Positions 10,380 to 25,300 of a DNA stretch of 64,000 nt are shown here, piece after piece. Below the pieces are notes generated by a model that saw nothing but the letters and a program-made list of their open reading frames with translations, made no database searches and had not been told where the DNA came from. The DNA is taken from assembly GCA_030141605.1 (NCBI GenBank), contig JAQGDQ010000020.1, positions 372,001-436,000 of the forward strand, given 5' to 3'. The translations under genes and the position numbers were made by a program. The DNA comes from Tubiluchus corallicola (Eukaryota > Priapulida > Priapulimorpha > Priapulimorphida > Tubiluchidae). Numbering within the stretch: position 1 is the first letter of the stretch; every line of letters begins with the position of its first letter.

Positions 10380-13000
10380 CAGCGAGTTCATTTTGGTGTT
10401 ATTTTACTCACAGTGATAACATAGGGGATGCAAAGTAGACTTGATGCGGATTTCATCAGAAAGGCTGATTTTTTTAAATAAAAATGTTGTAATATGATTC
10501 GTTGATTTTGCGTGTTAGAAACTTAGTTCCTAATTATTGTTAAATCAAAGTTCGTCCTTCATTGGGTCACATGAGCTCTGACCATGGATATGCATAACGC
10601 AAGATTTTGCCCATTGAAAGTTTACGTCACTCTGTAAGCTGACTGAGTCATTCGTCAAAAATAGCCCGGTAAAGAAAGTGAAAGTGGAAAATCATTAAAT
10701 TTAAACTTTGCGCCAAGAAACTTGAGCGAAAAGGGTAAATATACTACTACAGTATTATGTTTCGAAAGTAATTAATTTTGCGGTCGCTTCATTAAAAATT
10801 TGACAGTGGCTTAGGACTAGTCCTATCATAGGCTATACGTATGAGCATGACTCGAGTATGGTGTTAGTTATTATTATGAACTGACGACTGAGAAATTATT
10901 ATAGTTGCCCCAACGAAATTGGCAACTGTAGAATTATCGCCCCGTCTGTGTATTTGTCTATCCATCTGTGATATGTTTATTGGAGAAAATAAACGTCTAT
11001 GTAATGTATGTATGCATGTATCTGTCGCCACTTCCAGGATGTTGATACACGTGGTAGTCCTATTTTCGCGTCTTATGCGACAATGGTGCAACTTGCGCAA
11101 GATTTCGTTTTGAATAAGAAAATGCATTCGTAATTTAATACACCAAAAGTTTTTGGAATTCTTTGTACATAGTACGAACACATTTTAAGATAAATAAATA
11201 AAAATCTAAGCAAGCTGAACATAGACAAGGCTAAAACAAAATCTGGATTTAAAAACTTTATTGTGTTTTGGCAAGATCATTAATTTCAACAAATAAAATC
11301 TATTGCATCTAACAATGCACGGATGCCAAAACGAACTTACATCAAGCTAAAATTTTTGGATTTCACTCTGATATTAGAATTTAAGTGAATTGAAGATTCG
11401 GATTTGATTCAGTTTCGGAAATTACAAAAATGTGAGATTCGGATTTGATTCATTTTTTAAAATGAAGTGAAAATGAGTTGAGGTTCAATTCTGTTGCCGA
11501 TATTTAAAGTACAACCGGATGATTGTGTAAGCATTAGTTCACAATAAAGAATACTCGAAAATTTGAAAACTACAAAAGCTTTTTTTTAAATCAAAGCTTA
11601 GATTAAATAATAATTACCTAGGATACTCAAATTTCCTTAAACTTTCAAAGCTACGTGCGGCTCAATGAATCTACTAAGATTGGCAGCGGCGCCTTTTTGT
11701 CACATTCGCGTGGCCAACAAATAGAAGGCGGAACCGTGATAAGCATGATCACATGAACTGCAGTGTTAGTTTCTGATGTCACATGATGTAAAGCCCTTTT
11801 CGGGACATCATGCGTTTAAATAGTATTGTAACACTTATGCAAATGGGCTTGATGCGCAAGGGAAGACGCCTGCCATTGCACAAACTGTGTGTTAGTTTCT
11901 GACGTAAGCAATAGCTGTGTGCGGTTGCCGTTAATTAACTTTCTAAGCCAATTATTCAAATATAAGGAACAATTGTTAACTTTTGTAGGCAAGAAATTGT
12001 ATATTTTGGACAGTAAATTAACATGAGATTAAGTCTGAACAATCGTCCGGTCTTCCTTTAAGTTTCGTCCCACAGTGTATTTTGTTGTTACAGATTTCTT
12101 CATAACTTTTATCATCGCAAAAGAACTATAATTTTCACACTAAAACTTTATTTGCTGTTTTATCTATTTTATTCTTCTATCAGTAAACTTATAAATAGAA
12201 AATTGTGGCACACTTATTAAACAAATTACACAGCATTTCATGGCATGTGTTTCATGAATCGGATATTTGTTGACAATGTACAGCCAAAAAGTGAAATGGT
12301 CAGTTTTTTCCGATTCTTTGCCACCCTTGCCGCGAAACTGCCATGCATTGTGGCAAGTAATACCTAACGTAAGCTAATCCACTCATTTTCTTGAAACAAA
12401 CATTATTCTGCAACCATTCGGTCGCCCTGTTCATAAAGAAATACTCTAGAAGCCAAAATCCAGCATTTAAATGCAGGGTCTACTTAAAGTTGACATTTGT
12501 GGCATGACGGGAGCCTGGCTGATCAAGGATATCCTCCTAAGATGAGCCACTGAAATGGCCAAAGTATTTTAGCCATGTTGGGATTACTGTAAACAGACAG
12601 TTAAACAGCCAGAATCAGTGTGGTGAATTAAGTTACCCATCTAAGCAAATTCAGGCAGTCAGGAGCCATTCACAAGAAACGTATGCACAAGACCACGTGA
12701 CTGTAAACCCCTTTGTAAACATTTGGATACTCAATTTAAAAAAAAAATTCTGTAGCAATATGTGATGTTTTAGTAAAACTTGCAATAATTTGAAACAAGT
12801 AGTAAGGATGTACAGTTTCTGTAATATCATTCATATTTCTATAATAATAGTTATTATTATTATTTTTTCCTTTTTTATGAATCTCGGTGCCACAAAGTAA
12901 TAAAAAACAGTTGCTATGGTAATAGTAATTTGAATTAAACCCAACGAAGCAACAAAATAATTATCTTAACAAACTAAAATTGAACTCTGTACACTAAGTA
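10380..13000. other. Intergenic AT-rich DNA, no gene seen
   Basis: No exon-like run with conserved protein similarity was found on either strand. The 105-codon minus-strand ORF at 10864-11181 has no family signature. Short segments near 11390-11480 repeat a GATTCGGATTTGATTC-type motif, as in other decayed transposon ends. A first exon of BBS12 would be expected somewhere here but could not be recognised. Confidence 0.5.
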
Positions 13001-13006
13001 ACCGAC

Positions 13007-13705
13007 TTGTCTGAGATTTTAGAGTTTTTTGTAAGCTTTCATGATCTTATCACATCTTTGCACAAAGCAAAGGTTTCCTTGCTAGGCTCTTTCTTAACAT
13101 CATTGGACAACAGCCATAGCATTGATAATGCACACTTTGTTCTTGGCTCATTCACTGAAAGGTACCTTGTAACATCTTTTCCTTTTGCAATGAAATTCTA
13201 AAAAAGCATAATGAAAGAACTTTTATACATAGGAATTAGAAGTTTTCCATCAGGAAACAAGGACTTTGGAATAACAGAGAACTCAAACTGCTAGTGGTGT
13301 CACCTAATGTTTCTCGGAGTTCAGGGCTTGACTGTTGTACAACTAAAAAGCGAGCCAACAGTTGTCGGAACTTCGCAACCTTCTCCTGAACTTTGCATGC
13401 AATCTTCTTTTGACTTGTGCCGAGAACTTTCAACTTCATCTTTTCAATATTATCCCAAATCGACTTAACAGCAATGAACATCGTCAATCTGAATGAAACC
13501 ATATCTTTAAGCTTAGCTTTACCTTTTTCGTCATGCCAGTGGATATCTTGTTTAATTTCATCAGGCGCAGCCATTTTTGAGACTAAGTTCATCAATTTGA
13601 TATTGTGGCTGAATGGATGTTCTTTACAGTGTTTTAAAGTACTTGCTTTTATTTTGGTTGCATTGGTCCCAGTAAATGGCCGAAAAATCCTTTCTGGCAA
13701 TATTT
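13007..13705 (-). pseudogene. Decayed repeat-encoded ORF of unknown function
   Basis: An open frame of 154 codons (13700-13236) is followed in the same direction by stop-broken similarity, including IINAMAVVQ in another frame near 13125. Features such as PDEIKQDI, SIWDNIEKMKLK and VQEKVAKFRQLLARFLVVQQ resemble, from memory, a protein family seen repeatedly in repetitive DNA of invertebrates that carries an IDGMAVVQ motif. Frameshifts and stops indicate that it is dead. It could also be a fragment of an unrelated retrocopy. Confidence 0.45.
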
Positions 13706-13719
13706 AGGAATGTGCTTAA

Positions 13720-16359
13720 TGTTACGATTTGTCCTATTTTGGTTCCCGGAAAACCCTATAAGATCGGCGTCTGGGCAAACAGATCCATCCACACAGAAAA
13801 ACTAAGTTCATTGTTTGTATTCAGCATTCTAAAATAACCCATTCTAGTAAATTTCAGATTTGTACACTAAATAAGTCGGGCGTGCCATACTTTCGGGCCA
13901 GAAGGAATACCGTAAAGTGGGTTGCTAGGGCAATTGGGTCCGTCCTTATGAAGAAACTAATATCAAATTAATATTCAGAACCATAAAAATACCTTCTAGT
14001 GCAATTACTGGTGTGTCTTAATAGTCAGCATGGGGCTTTTCTTTGATCTGGGGCCCAATTGCAAATGGCACCCAATTTTTCTGGACTGTGAGTCACAATT
14101 CTTTACTTTCAATAAATTTCGCACAGAAATGCCACTGGAACCATATATCGGACATAAGGAACCCTACTATATAAGCTAATAATAACATCCTGAGATTTTA
14201 TGAAACAATATTAATGAATGATGCACGTTTGGAATCTATTGATTTAGTAAGCTGATTTCCACAGCTGTATTAGGGGTGGGGGAGGGGAAGGAATTGGCAT
14301 ATTTGTGTTTGCTGCTGTATCTGATCTAATATGATGCAGTATTATTTATATTTAGAAGTGAAACAGGTGCAAAAGAATAGCCGAAATTCTAAGCTAATAT
14401 GTAAAAAAACCAGGTACGCATTAGCAAATTTTAATTTGTCCTAATACATTCCAATCGTGCAGTGAATCAAAATATATAGTTGCCACTAGTTTTGAAGTGA
14501 TGATGCTGAGTATGACAAAAGTTGTACATAAGTTTTAACAGGGCTTCGTCAACCCACTGGCCATCCAATTATACTAACCATCCAATCATGATGAGGAAAG
14601 GTCAGAAAGGTTCCTCTGGAGTACAGCTGGGCGGTTCCTCTGTCTTGTAAAGAGAAAGATACTGTACGGAAGTGTTGGTTGAAGGCATCTTTATTTATTT
14701 TTTTGTTGACTGTTGTAATTTCTTAGGCTATTTTTGGTGGTGAAAGAATTTGTTCAGCTTAAGCAACAACTTCATCCGTGTTCACAGTAATGGAGAGAGT
14801 GTTTACATCTCGTTAGCTTTCAGTTTACGGGGCAAAATCTACAATTGTACGTTTGATGTATTGAAGGAGCTAAGAGAAGTATAATAATTGTAAACGTATT
14901 CGCAGACTGGCATTGTACAGTGAAATTTGTGCAACGTTACCATGGTGATAGCTAACGAAAGCAGGTTTAATGTGAAGGCTAAAACTTGGCTTTCATAAAA
15001 GTACATTTGATGTGAAATGAATTACGCTGGCTATTTTACACAAATTAAAATCATACTCACAAGAACTCGCTCAACTAACTTTAGATACTAAATACTACCA
15101 CTAGCTCAGCAATATAAATTGCGTGTGTACGCAGTATTGAACGCGATGCTGTACGTTGTCACAATGACAACAATAATTTTACCAGTTACTATGTTGACAT
15201 TAAAGCTGTACTAAAACAGACGCAGTTTATCCGTAATAGACGAAACGGGTTTTTCAGTTTTGCTAATGTAGAATGTTAGCTGTTACGTGTTAACGTAGAG
15301 TGACGTGTTTAACAAATCAACAACTCGAGAGTGAGTTTTACTTGAGCGTGATTTTCATTTCATCGGCTTTCACTTTTCACTCTGCCTGACTGTAGAATAC
15401 AGATGCTGATGTCAGTACATGTATTGATGACTTGTCTATACGCACATGTATAATGGCTTCTTGTAAACTTTGAACGGTGGCTGGCCTTGGTAACCATTCT
15501 ACAGCTGGTTAAACTTTGATCAAATAGAGATACCTTTCATATAATTAATTTGCAGCCTAGTTGCAGTACAGTTTAATGATTTTTAGTTGAAATGAGATCA
15601 CCTGTATTTTACAGTTTACAGCAATACCGTATTTAGTAGTGCAAACTACTTGGACTTTGAACACAGAGCTAGTGCAAGTACATTAATAAAATTATTGTAT
15701 TAGGCTTTACACGACACAATTTTGCACTCGAATGCAATAAGATTAGAGATAAGAAATACTTATTCATCGACACGTTGGCTTACTGATGTGAGCCTATGCA
15801 CTGAATGGTGTTTTAGCTCAATTTTATTAGCTATATAATTAGTTTTATATAGTAATTGAAAATAATTTGATCGTTGTTATTTTACGACTAGAGAAACGCG
15901 GCTAATCTGGTGTGTAAACTGTAATCGGCGTGTTAGGGATCATGAAAATGTAAGTTATTTTCTTGCGTGGTGCTTTCACTTTTTTGACAAACGCCTCCTT
16001 GCATACGGCGGTCATCCAGCGGACAACTGTACGATTTCATTATCTGGACAACCCTGCTTTATTTTGCCAAATTAAAAACTTGTTTTAGGTAGAGACATCT
16101 ACCTTCGTAAAATTCATTCACATGAAATCAAATAAGGTCCTGCATAAAGGAATATGTTGTTGACAGTTGTCTGGCGAGTGCCAGCTTCTCAGTAACATAC
16201 CGGCCACTAGCCAGCAAAGCGTGACTTTTCCATTGAATTCTGTGGTGTGTTATTGCGCCACGGAAGAGCAATGAGCTTACGTTTTGCTGGTCTTTATGTA
16301 ATAACCATATCTTTTGCAGTGCGGCACAACATTTTTAGGGGTTTAACCAGCAAGAAAGT
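13720..16359. other. Intergenic DNA upstream of the ABCB transporter
   Basis: No coding exon is recognised. The stretch 13740-14110 has loosely repeated blocks of about 165 bp that look like old repeat sequence. The promoter of the ABCB gene must lie toward 16359 or in an upstream non-coding exon, but no TATA box or other core element stands out. Confidence 0.45.
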
Positions 16360-19300
16360 ATGTCGACTATAAGTGCGTTGAATTCAGAAGAACCGCCAGG
16401 TGAAAAATTGATGAATGGCTCTAATTACAGGTAAAGCGCGATTTATTGAAATAATACATACATAAAATAATAGTCATCTTTATTTGTCATGCATGATATA
16501 TATGAAATTTAGTAAAAAGCAATTAGTATAACAAATTCGCAACTGTAAATTAAATTCAACTATACTTATAAACCTAAATGGTACAATTGAAATAAAGCTT
16601 AAAAGAAAGAGTTTGAAGTACATATAATTAATGGTTGTGTATGTTCAGCCCTTCCACTTACATTGTACGATACTGCTAGCAATTAGTGAGTAAACTATAC
16701 TAAATTAAAAAGTTTTGAAAAAGTTTTTAAACTAAAGAAAGTGTGCTTCATAATTAATTAACTGCAAGAATTTTTTGATAAAATGATCAAAACTAATCAT
16801 TTTGAATATTGTGATTCAAACAGTAAATTTGCCTGCATCGTGTTAATGATGTCACTTATTTGCAGTCCTATTAACACCCCTTCTCAGACGAGCAGTCTTT
16901 TCAGCACCCCGGAAAAGATGCCTTTAAAAAATGGGCCCGGAAAGGTGGCTCCTTCTGGGACTCCTGCTGAAAAAGAAAACGACAAGGAAGAAAAAGAAGA
17001 AAAAAAAGAAGACGTGGTGCCAGTGGGGGTTTTTCATTTGGTAAATATACATTTTCGTTTTATGTGCTTGTAGTTATGGCAGTCTAAATCTAATTATATC
17101 CCTAGTCTTAATTGTTCTAATTGCCCCTTTCAAAAAGTAAAAGAGAACTGACAATGACTGCCAAGTCACTAGCTTGTAGGACAACTTTTGTTAGTTTCAT
17201 TTGCCAATGGTGCATTCAGACTAGTGAGTTTTCTTTTTGAAAGTAAACTCACAAGTGTGAAAGTTCTACATTGTGAGTTACAGTCAGCAAGAAATTTCAA
17301 GCTCCCTGACAGTTGCTACGAATTGATTTCTTTAAAGTTACTGTTTAGTGTGAATGCCTCTGTGAATTACGCTCAACCCTTCTGTCAGCAAATAGAGAAG
17401 TGAGTGTCTGACAGTAAGTTTTGCTCTTTAGTCTGAATTCGCTTACGATTTGCTTGGCAAGTTACTTGAAGAGAAAACTCGCTGGTCAGAACACATCAGG
17501 GTGGCATCAATTTGCTTGCCATTTGCAAAAAATAAATTTCAACTGAAGAGTGATGACAACATGGGAGAACAGTAACAATGTAGTACAGTCATTGAACAAA
17601 CGTCATTGTGACTTGTTTCACTTTGGGCACCCTGTACGCATGGAAACATGTGCAGCACATCTTCGTCATCACAGACACCCATGTTTTTAAGTAGGGAAAC
17701 TGATGAACTAGTTATCGATATTTCAATTATAAAACTAAAGACATCATTAACGTTCTTTAGTTAAGCTTCTCTGTTTGTAATGCTAAATGAATTATTGTAT
17801 TTGGTGAAACATTTTGTAGCTATCTGGCCTTATATTTTAGGTTGAAAAACGTTTCCTAAGTGAGCATTGAGCAGTTTTTATGTTTTTGATTACTACTGTG
17901 ATTTAATTTTTACAATAATTGCAAAAATCCAATGGTGCCTAGTATAAGCCATTTAGAATATTATGAAATTTTGCAACTGTAATTGAGTAACCTAATAAAA
18001 TAAATAAACCACTAAATAAGAATTATTCTAGTGTTAGGGACATTCATGGTCACTTTCATCAAGATGTACAATTCATTACTTTTTACGGATCACATTGTAC
18101 AAAAATCGTAGAGAACTTCCAACTTATTTGGACATGTACATATTTATTAAATGATGCAAAGGTTAATCACTATGATGCATATTTATTGCACTTACTCTTT
18201 AGTGTGTCACTAAACATTTACGTGTTGAATAGAAAAGTTTTGATGCTCACTGTAACACATTTAATAACTGTAGCTCATATGTCAGTTAGAAGAGGTCTAA
18301 AATAGTGCAGTGTCAATTCTGCTTAGTGCTAGGATAGTAACTGTTAGTATTAGATGTTTCTAACCCAATCTAAGGACACTGTCTCTTTTAGTTCTACAGA
18401 TTTTGGAGGTGTTGCGACACCAAACAAATTAAGAAAATGTTCTACTATGTGTGTTTTTAAACTTGTGTACATAACTAAATAATTGAAATATACAATAGGT
18501 ATATTGTTCATAAAAAATATTGTAAATTTCTAGTTTGGACAATGTATTGCCTATAAAGAAAGTGTAAATCAATGTCATTAGTTTTCTACTATTTTATAAA
18601 TGCACTGGTTAAGAGCGAGACTTCTATAGAGTTATGTGTAAGCGCTTGTGATTGTCTCGTGTATTTGCAGTGAAAATGTTATGTGGTAGCCCATAGCATT
18701 TTGCTACGTAATTTCAGCTGATTGCTGTGCATTTGTTGCCATTTGTTTACAAAAGTGCAGAAACACTTGAAAAGGTCTTCGAACATTACAAATTTACGAA
18801 ATTTTTTAAAATCGCCTTAAGATCCTCACAGAACGATCTTAAATAATTTTATAATCATGTTTCTAGATCAATTATTGTTTTTTGCATTTTTTATTGCATT
18901 AATGTGTGTAGTATTAACCTATCATAATAAATGCGAATTTGCAAGCAGAAGTAATAACAGTTACTTGTTTTGAAAAATGCTGCACAAAAAACTTACTATA
19001 CAAAATAGATTTTGATTAGCAGTTACCGCTAATCATTTTTAAAGTAAAATTTTCCCTGTATTTGCTAACTTTGTTGCATAAAATGGCCAAGTAAAATAAT
19101 AAATAATGTCTAGCAAGCTTTTATTTGTGTTTTTTTTTTGTAATTTGTTATAGTTTCGTTTTGCTGATGTGTGGGACAAGTTGTTCATGTTTTTGGGCAC
19201 TTTTGGAGCATTATGCCATGGAGCAGCTTTACCTTTGATGGTTATTGTTTTTGGAGATATGACTGACTCCTTTGTACTAAATGAAATATGGCCAAATTTA

Positions 19301-22300
19301 GTAGACTATTTGGTCGAAGGTCTTGAATCGCGCAACAGGTATTTGATACACATCTTTATAGAGCAGGCTGCAGCTACACTTATGTGTGCTGTATGAGTGC
19401 TAATTATTATACTTTTAAAAACATCAAATAAAGAGGTGAGAGGTAAGCAATTTAGTCCTTATAATGTATAGTTATAATTACTATAATAAAATAACTGTAA
19501 CCATAGAAGAGACTTCATGCTATTTTGACAGACTTTACATTTTTATTAAATTATTACTTCATCGTCCAAAAATGATGCATTAACTTATTTCTTGCTTGCC
19601 AGTTGTAATTATCACCAAACAATTATATCTTAATACTGAAGCACTTCGTATCAGCATGCTATATAGATAAATGACTTACATTCTTACATTTACATAAATA
19701 ATTTACATTCTAAAATGCTAAAAGAGAAAAAATGTTTTGTTTTCTAAGAATGACTTATGCTTAAGAAATATTGTGAAATCTAATTTTAGTATTGCATCAT
19801 ATCGCCAATACCTGTTTAGTTAGACAAAAGTGCCTGCCTCATGGAAACTCATTGTGCAAAAGTAAGTGCTATACTGGAGTAGCAGAAGCTAAACCCAGTC
19901 ATAATGCCAAGGCAATTTTGTGAAATCACACATTAGCGTTGGATAAAATTGAAATTTAAAACTGTGAACTAAAAATTTATCGAGGCTTTGTCCTTCATTG
20001 CCAATGTCACGCAGCAGTACCGTTTCTCAATTTTCATTTTCTCAGACATTTCTGTTTTAGTTGGGCTTTCAGTTAAACATTGATGCATTTTTGTATATTC
20101 TTAGATCTGTAGAATGGTTTAACGAACTTTTTGGATGTAATCTGGCAGCAGATGATTGTTCATGTGTGGATAAGTTTCTAAATTCTTCGTTGTATGACAC
20201 TCTGCCAGCAAATCTTACCAGTCAGCTACCGTATGAGCCGGATGAAATTTGTGGTTCAGATGCATTGATGGATCAGATGAGAATGTTCTCCATTTACTAT
20301 GCCGCCATTGGAGCGGGTGTTTTACTTTTTGGCTACATGCAGGTGCACATCAAGAGTTACACTAGCACTTCTTAAGATTGAACAAGCTTATCCATAATTT
20401 GGTGCCTGTTTAATTGCCAATAGATAAATTAGATATATTAAGATTACTTTATTTTATTAAAGTAGCAAAAATGTTTAGTTTGCTGTACTTTTACGTTTAC
20501 TATTTTTCGTCAGCATACCCAAGACTGCATCAGCTTACTGATGTCATCTAGTCTGTTCTTATCTATCTTCATAAAGAAATAGTATACTTATAGGTACAGA
20601 TGGTAGTATAATTATAATCAGGATCTTTAATTATAAAAATGTAAGCAATAATTGTAGAGTAATTGTTAAAAAGTCTATTTGTGATTTAGGATGCCTTGAA
20701 ATAAATTTGTATTTTATGACAGGTTTCATTCTGGGCTATGGCAGCTGAAAGGCAAATAAATGTGATTCGAGTGAAGTTTTTTGAGGCCGTCATGCGGCAA
20801 CAGATAGGATGGTTTGACATTCATCATTCTGGTGGTTTAAGCACTAGATTATCTGAGTATGTTGTTTTTATTTCTTGAAAGTGTATGTAGAGATGTGGCA
20901 GAAAGAAAGGCTTGTCTTTTTTGTGGGAACCATTTTTCTTAATTGCTGTATTTTGAGGGCTAGTGAGTGATTCATCTTTGACGATTCGTAAGCCTTTCAG
21001 TTGCTTTTATTTTGGGAAGCTATTGTTTTTTTTTGCACAATCTCGGTAGTTAACTAAAAATTACTGTTTAGTTAAAATGCTGTTCTCCTTTCTGGTCTAT
21101 ATCCATATCACTAAGCTCATGTTTGTTTGTTTGTTTTTTGCCATCACATTCCTATTTCGAAGGGTAAAAGTGCCGACTGTTTCAAAATTTGGCATTATTT
21201 TTTTACAAAGAAAATATTTTGCAATTTGAAGCTATTAATAAGTAAGTAAGTAAGTTTATTAAAACAAACCCTGATTACAGTTAAAAAACTGAATTTTACT
21301 GTGGTATTTACAGATTGTAAAGTAAATAAATAAAATTAAAAGGCTACAATAATTTGCTAAACAATATTAATTTTCCACACAGCTTTCATAAAAGTACATG
21401 TTTGAAAGAAACAATCATATATCAGTTCAAATACGAGTTATGCATGTCAGCCATTAAAAAAAATTAATAAAATTTTCCAAACAATTTCACTTGATTTTCT
21501 TTAATGTTTGCCGTTGAGTAATCTAGTTAAATATTGTAAAGGTGATGTATAACATCTATCAATTCTACATTTTGCTTATTTTGCTTCAATATATTTTTCT
21601 TTCTTTCTAGTCGATCTTAGGCCTGCTTGTTCTCTTGCTGCTGGAATTAAATTGCCATGCCTTGAATTTTCTAATTTGCTTCGAATTTTTAAATACAGTT
21701 CAGTTTGCCGTTCTTTCAGTAATTCCAGTTTTAAATGAGCAGGTGCATTTTGATACTTTCTGTCTTGACAGACTGTGACATTCTGCACACCCTTTGTTGA
21801 CATTTTTCAAGTTCTTTAGGTTGTAAAGCAACAATACTAGAGTGCCAGGCAGCAACTGCCTAAATTAATTGGGACAATTGTGTGTAATATATGCTTTAAC
21901 TTTATCTGTATTCGTTGCCTCTGAACATCTCTGAAGCCTTAAAATGAACAATCTGCTAACAGCTTTTTAGATTAAAATCTTCAACTTAAATATCGCACTT
22001 TAAGTTTGTTTTAAATAGCTTCTCATGGTCTACTATGGGAAAATTTGCGTCCTTTAAAACAATATCAGACTGTAGTGACTGACAATTTCATTAATTATAA
22101 TTTTGAGTGCCATAGATCCTTAATGAGACTTCACTATGAAGCCTAAATGGTTCAAGAAATCTGTCATTAATTTTTACACATTTCCCTGCCATTTAAAAAG
22201 GAACATAACCAAGGTATTTAAAGACTTTCTAACAGCAATAGGTAGCACTTTGTTAAAGTTTGCTTGCTAGCGCTGAATTTTTATCTGTTGCACAGGAACC

Positions 22301-25300
22301 CTAAAATTACTAATAAATTGCCTAGCAAAATCACCATTGAATTTTGATTTTGCATAATTTCAGTGATGTAGCAAAAATGCAGGCTGGAATGGGAGACAAA
22401 TTGGGAATATTTGTACAATGGACTACCTGTTGTCTAACAGGATTTATAATTGGCTTTGTCAAGGGGTGGAAGCTTAGTCTGGTCATTATCTCAGTCAGTC
22501 CTTTACTTGCTATTGCAGCTGGCTTCATGTCTAAGGTATGATTTCAGTGGTTATCTTTGTAATATTTTAACTTCTGAACATCAACACTCTTGATTGAATT
22601 TACGGGCCATCCCAGTTAAAAAATGCAGGGATAGAAGTTCAGATGCTCTTTATTAGATTATAGTACTACTGTTGAGTTCACAAGCTGATTGCAATTTTGT
22701 AAAATGAAATTTATTGTGTTGTATGTGTCAGGAAAGACAAAAAATATTTCTGCCTTTAAATTATTATTGTTATTTTACACATATCATATAACAAATGCAT
22801 TGTAGTTAACATGTACGAAAATATAGTTTGTTTGTGTACTTATACATATCACTATGTCAAACAACAGTGTGATTATGTGTAATTTGTATGGTCAAAGTGA
22901 TAAGTCGTGTACCTGACCACAACGTGTTTGAAATGGTTTACTTGAATTTTTGTTGAATGTTTATTGAAATTACGTCTTATGAAGTTTTAGCAAATGTAAT
23001 TATTTTCTGTCGATATTGTATTTTTACTCCAATACTTTTTTATTTCTTGAGGATGGGAGATAGTAGGTGGCATCAGATAAGAAGTTACAATTGTATTCAA
23101 TATAAGCAAATTTTTGCTACAAATAAAAGTGTTCTTATTATTAATAAATTCATTGCAAAGGTTTTGTGGGCTGCTAGATAAAAGAAGGATAATATTAGTA
23201 GACTAAGGCTTAATGAAAATTGTTCGCACGATTTATTTTGAAGGAAATATTTAATACGAAATCATGATTTATTGAGTAAAGCGCATTGACAAATTCGTAG
23301 GTTGAGTGAAAAACTCATTAGGTAATTAAATATCTGTGAATGGGTACTTATATAAAGCCACGTGCAAGTAAGTTTAAAGCAAAAGGTGAAAGAAGCATGT
23401 CTGTCGTCTGGCTGACAAGTCTCTAGTTCAGCTGATTTTGCAGGAAACAAAAAGCTACAATTCATAGGTCAACTTGTAATTAATTTAGAGTTGTAACTAT
23501 GCATTGCGGGTTAGCAATAGAAGCTATTATTGCTTTTCTTTTTTATTATACAGTTGCCGCCAAGTTCAAAATTTCAATGAACTACTCTGAAGCCATCAGT
23601 TGGTTAGTTTTGTACAAGTGCGGCTTTTTGTAGCAATTAAAAAAATCTCAGGTACATTGAATGGTTTATAATAATGCCATGTTTATTAGGTATGTCTAAT
23701 AAGTGAGACTTCCAGTTTTTATGGTTTTTCATGTTTTCAGCTTGCTACTGAAATGACTAGTAGAGAGTTAAGCGCTTATGCGAAAGCTGGAGCAATAGCA
23801 GAAGAAGTGTTCATGTCAATAAGAACTGTTGTAGCATTTGGTGGAGAACGCAAAGAAGCTGAAAGGTGGGTGAATATATATTTTCACTCGTATTTTCGAA
23901 AAACCTATGGTGCTACATAGCTTCTTAGATAAATTATTTAGGATGTTTTATTTACAAGTAGATGCTTAACTAAGTACTCTTGTCTCAAAATTTTATACTT
24001 TTTTTAAAGCACTATTACTATGTGTAAGAAACTTTAAGCAAAGCAAGGACCATATGGTACATTCGTTCTAAAGATGTTTTTGACACCTTGTCTAACTGTA
24101 GCCTGATCTGCTTCGGCATGCAAACTTCTTTGAGATGATGTGCCATATTGGCATGGTAGATAATGTTGTATTAATTAGTAAAGTAGTAGTAATTAAGACT
24201 ATCTTTAAAAGTAATAGATGGTTAAAAGAAGTAACAAAATATTATGAAAGAGGCTTTCTAATCTGAAACTTATAAAAAAGAGCATTTTCTTGTTTTAATA
24301 ATCTGGATTTGACACAGGTAAAGGAAATGCTAAATTTTGTTAAAATGATTCTGACTATAAATTAATGAAATTATTACATCAAGACCTATATGCAGGCTTT
24401 ACTTGCATTTTCAGAAAAAGACAGAAATGCATATTAGACTTTCTCTCTTGTATAATTTCAATATATCCCTGTAAATTTATTACAAAAAAATCTGTTTCTG
24501 GATGAGAAAAGCTTAACGCCTTTGAACAATTAAGGAATATATATATACATGTAATGTCATTTACCTCGTTGAAGATTAGCCAGCAGTATGGTTAAGCTCC
24601 TGAGGTGCCATTGCTGTCTTTGTTTTGTGTTTCTTTAATAAAATGCCGAAATTAGACACATTATTAAATGAAATACGTGATTTTACAAAATTCTGCTTTG
24701 ACTATGTACACTTGATAACCTTGTTGTCCTACCATTCATAAGAAATTGGCCTACATTTGTAATGCCTTGCAAAATTGACTTCGTTTTATCATGCTGTGCT
24801 GAAAGTAATTATTTTTAAATGTATACTATACTGTTGTAAGTATATAAATTCAACATGTTTTCTGCTTTCTGGATGCAGATATGAAAAAAATTTAGCTGAT
24901 GCAAAGAAGATTGGAATACAGAAAGGGTTAACTACTGGAACAGGGCTTGGCTTAACATGGATGCTTATTTTCTGCGTTTACTCTTTGGCGTTTTGGTATG
25001 GTTCCAGACTTGTAAGAGAAGATCCGGAATACACAGCTGGTACACTTATGACGGTATAAAGTTAACTTGCTCATTTTGTGAAAGATGACAAATTCATTGA
25101 CAGAAGAATAGTGTCAGATTGTTCTCTCATGCTGGATTTATCAATCTGATTAAAATCACCGAGGAGTTATATTTTTGTTAGTTTTTGTAATGTACGTGAA
25201 ACTGAATTTTGTAAACCATGTTATGATTTTGAAAATTAGTGAGCTAATTTAAAATAGCTTCATTTTTCTTTTGCCTCATTTGCAACCTATTTTATAGTTT

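Noticed and set aside
10864-11181. 105-codon minus-strand ORF with several Cys and His
   Set aside because: No recognisable domain, no splice context and low-complexity flanks. Treated as chance.
13417-13707. 96-codon plus-strand ORF
   Set aside because: It is opposite to the 154-codon frame, whose motifs make more sense on the minus strand.
21576-21803. Independent small gene on the minus strand
   Set aside because: Neighbouring frames show LINE reverse-transcriptase C-terminal similarity, so it is part of a retroelement relic.
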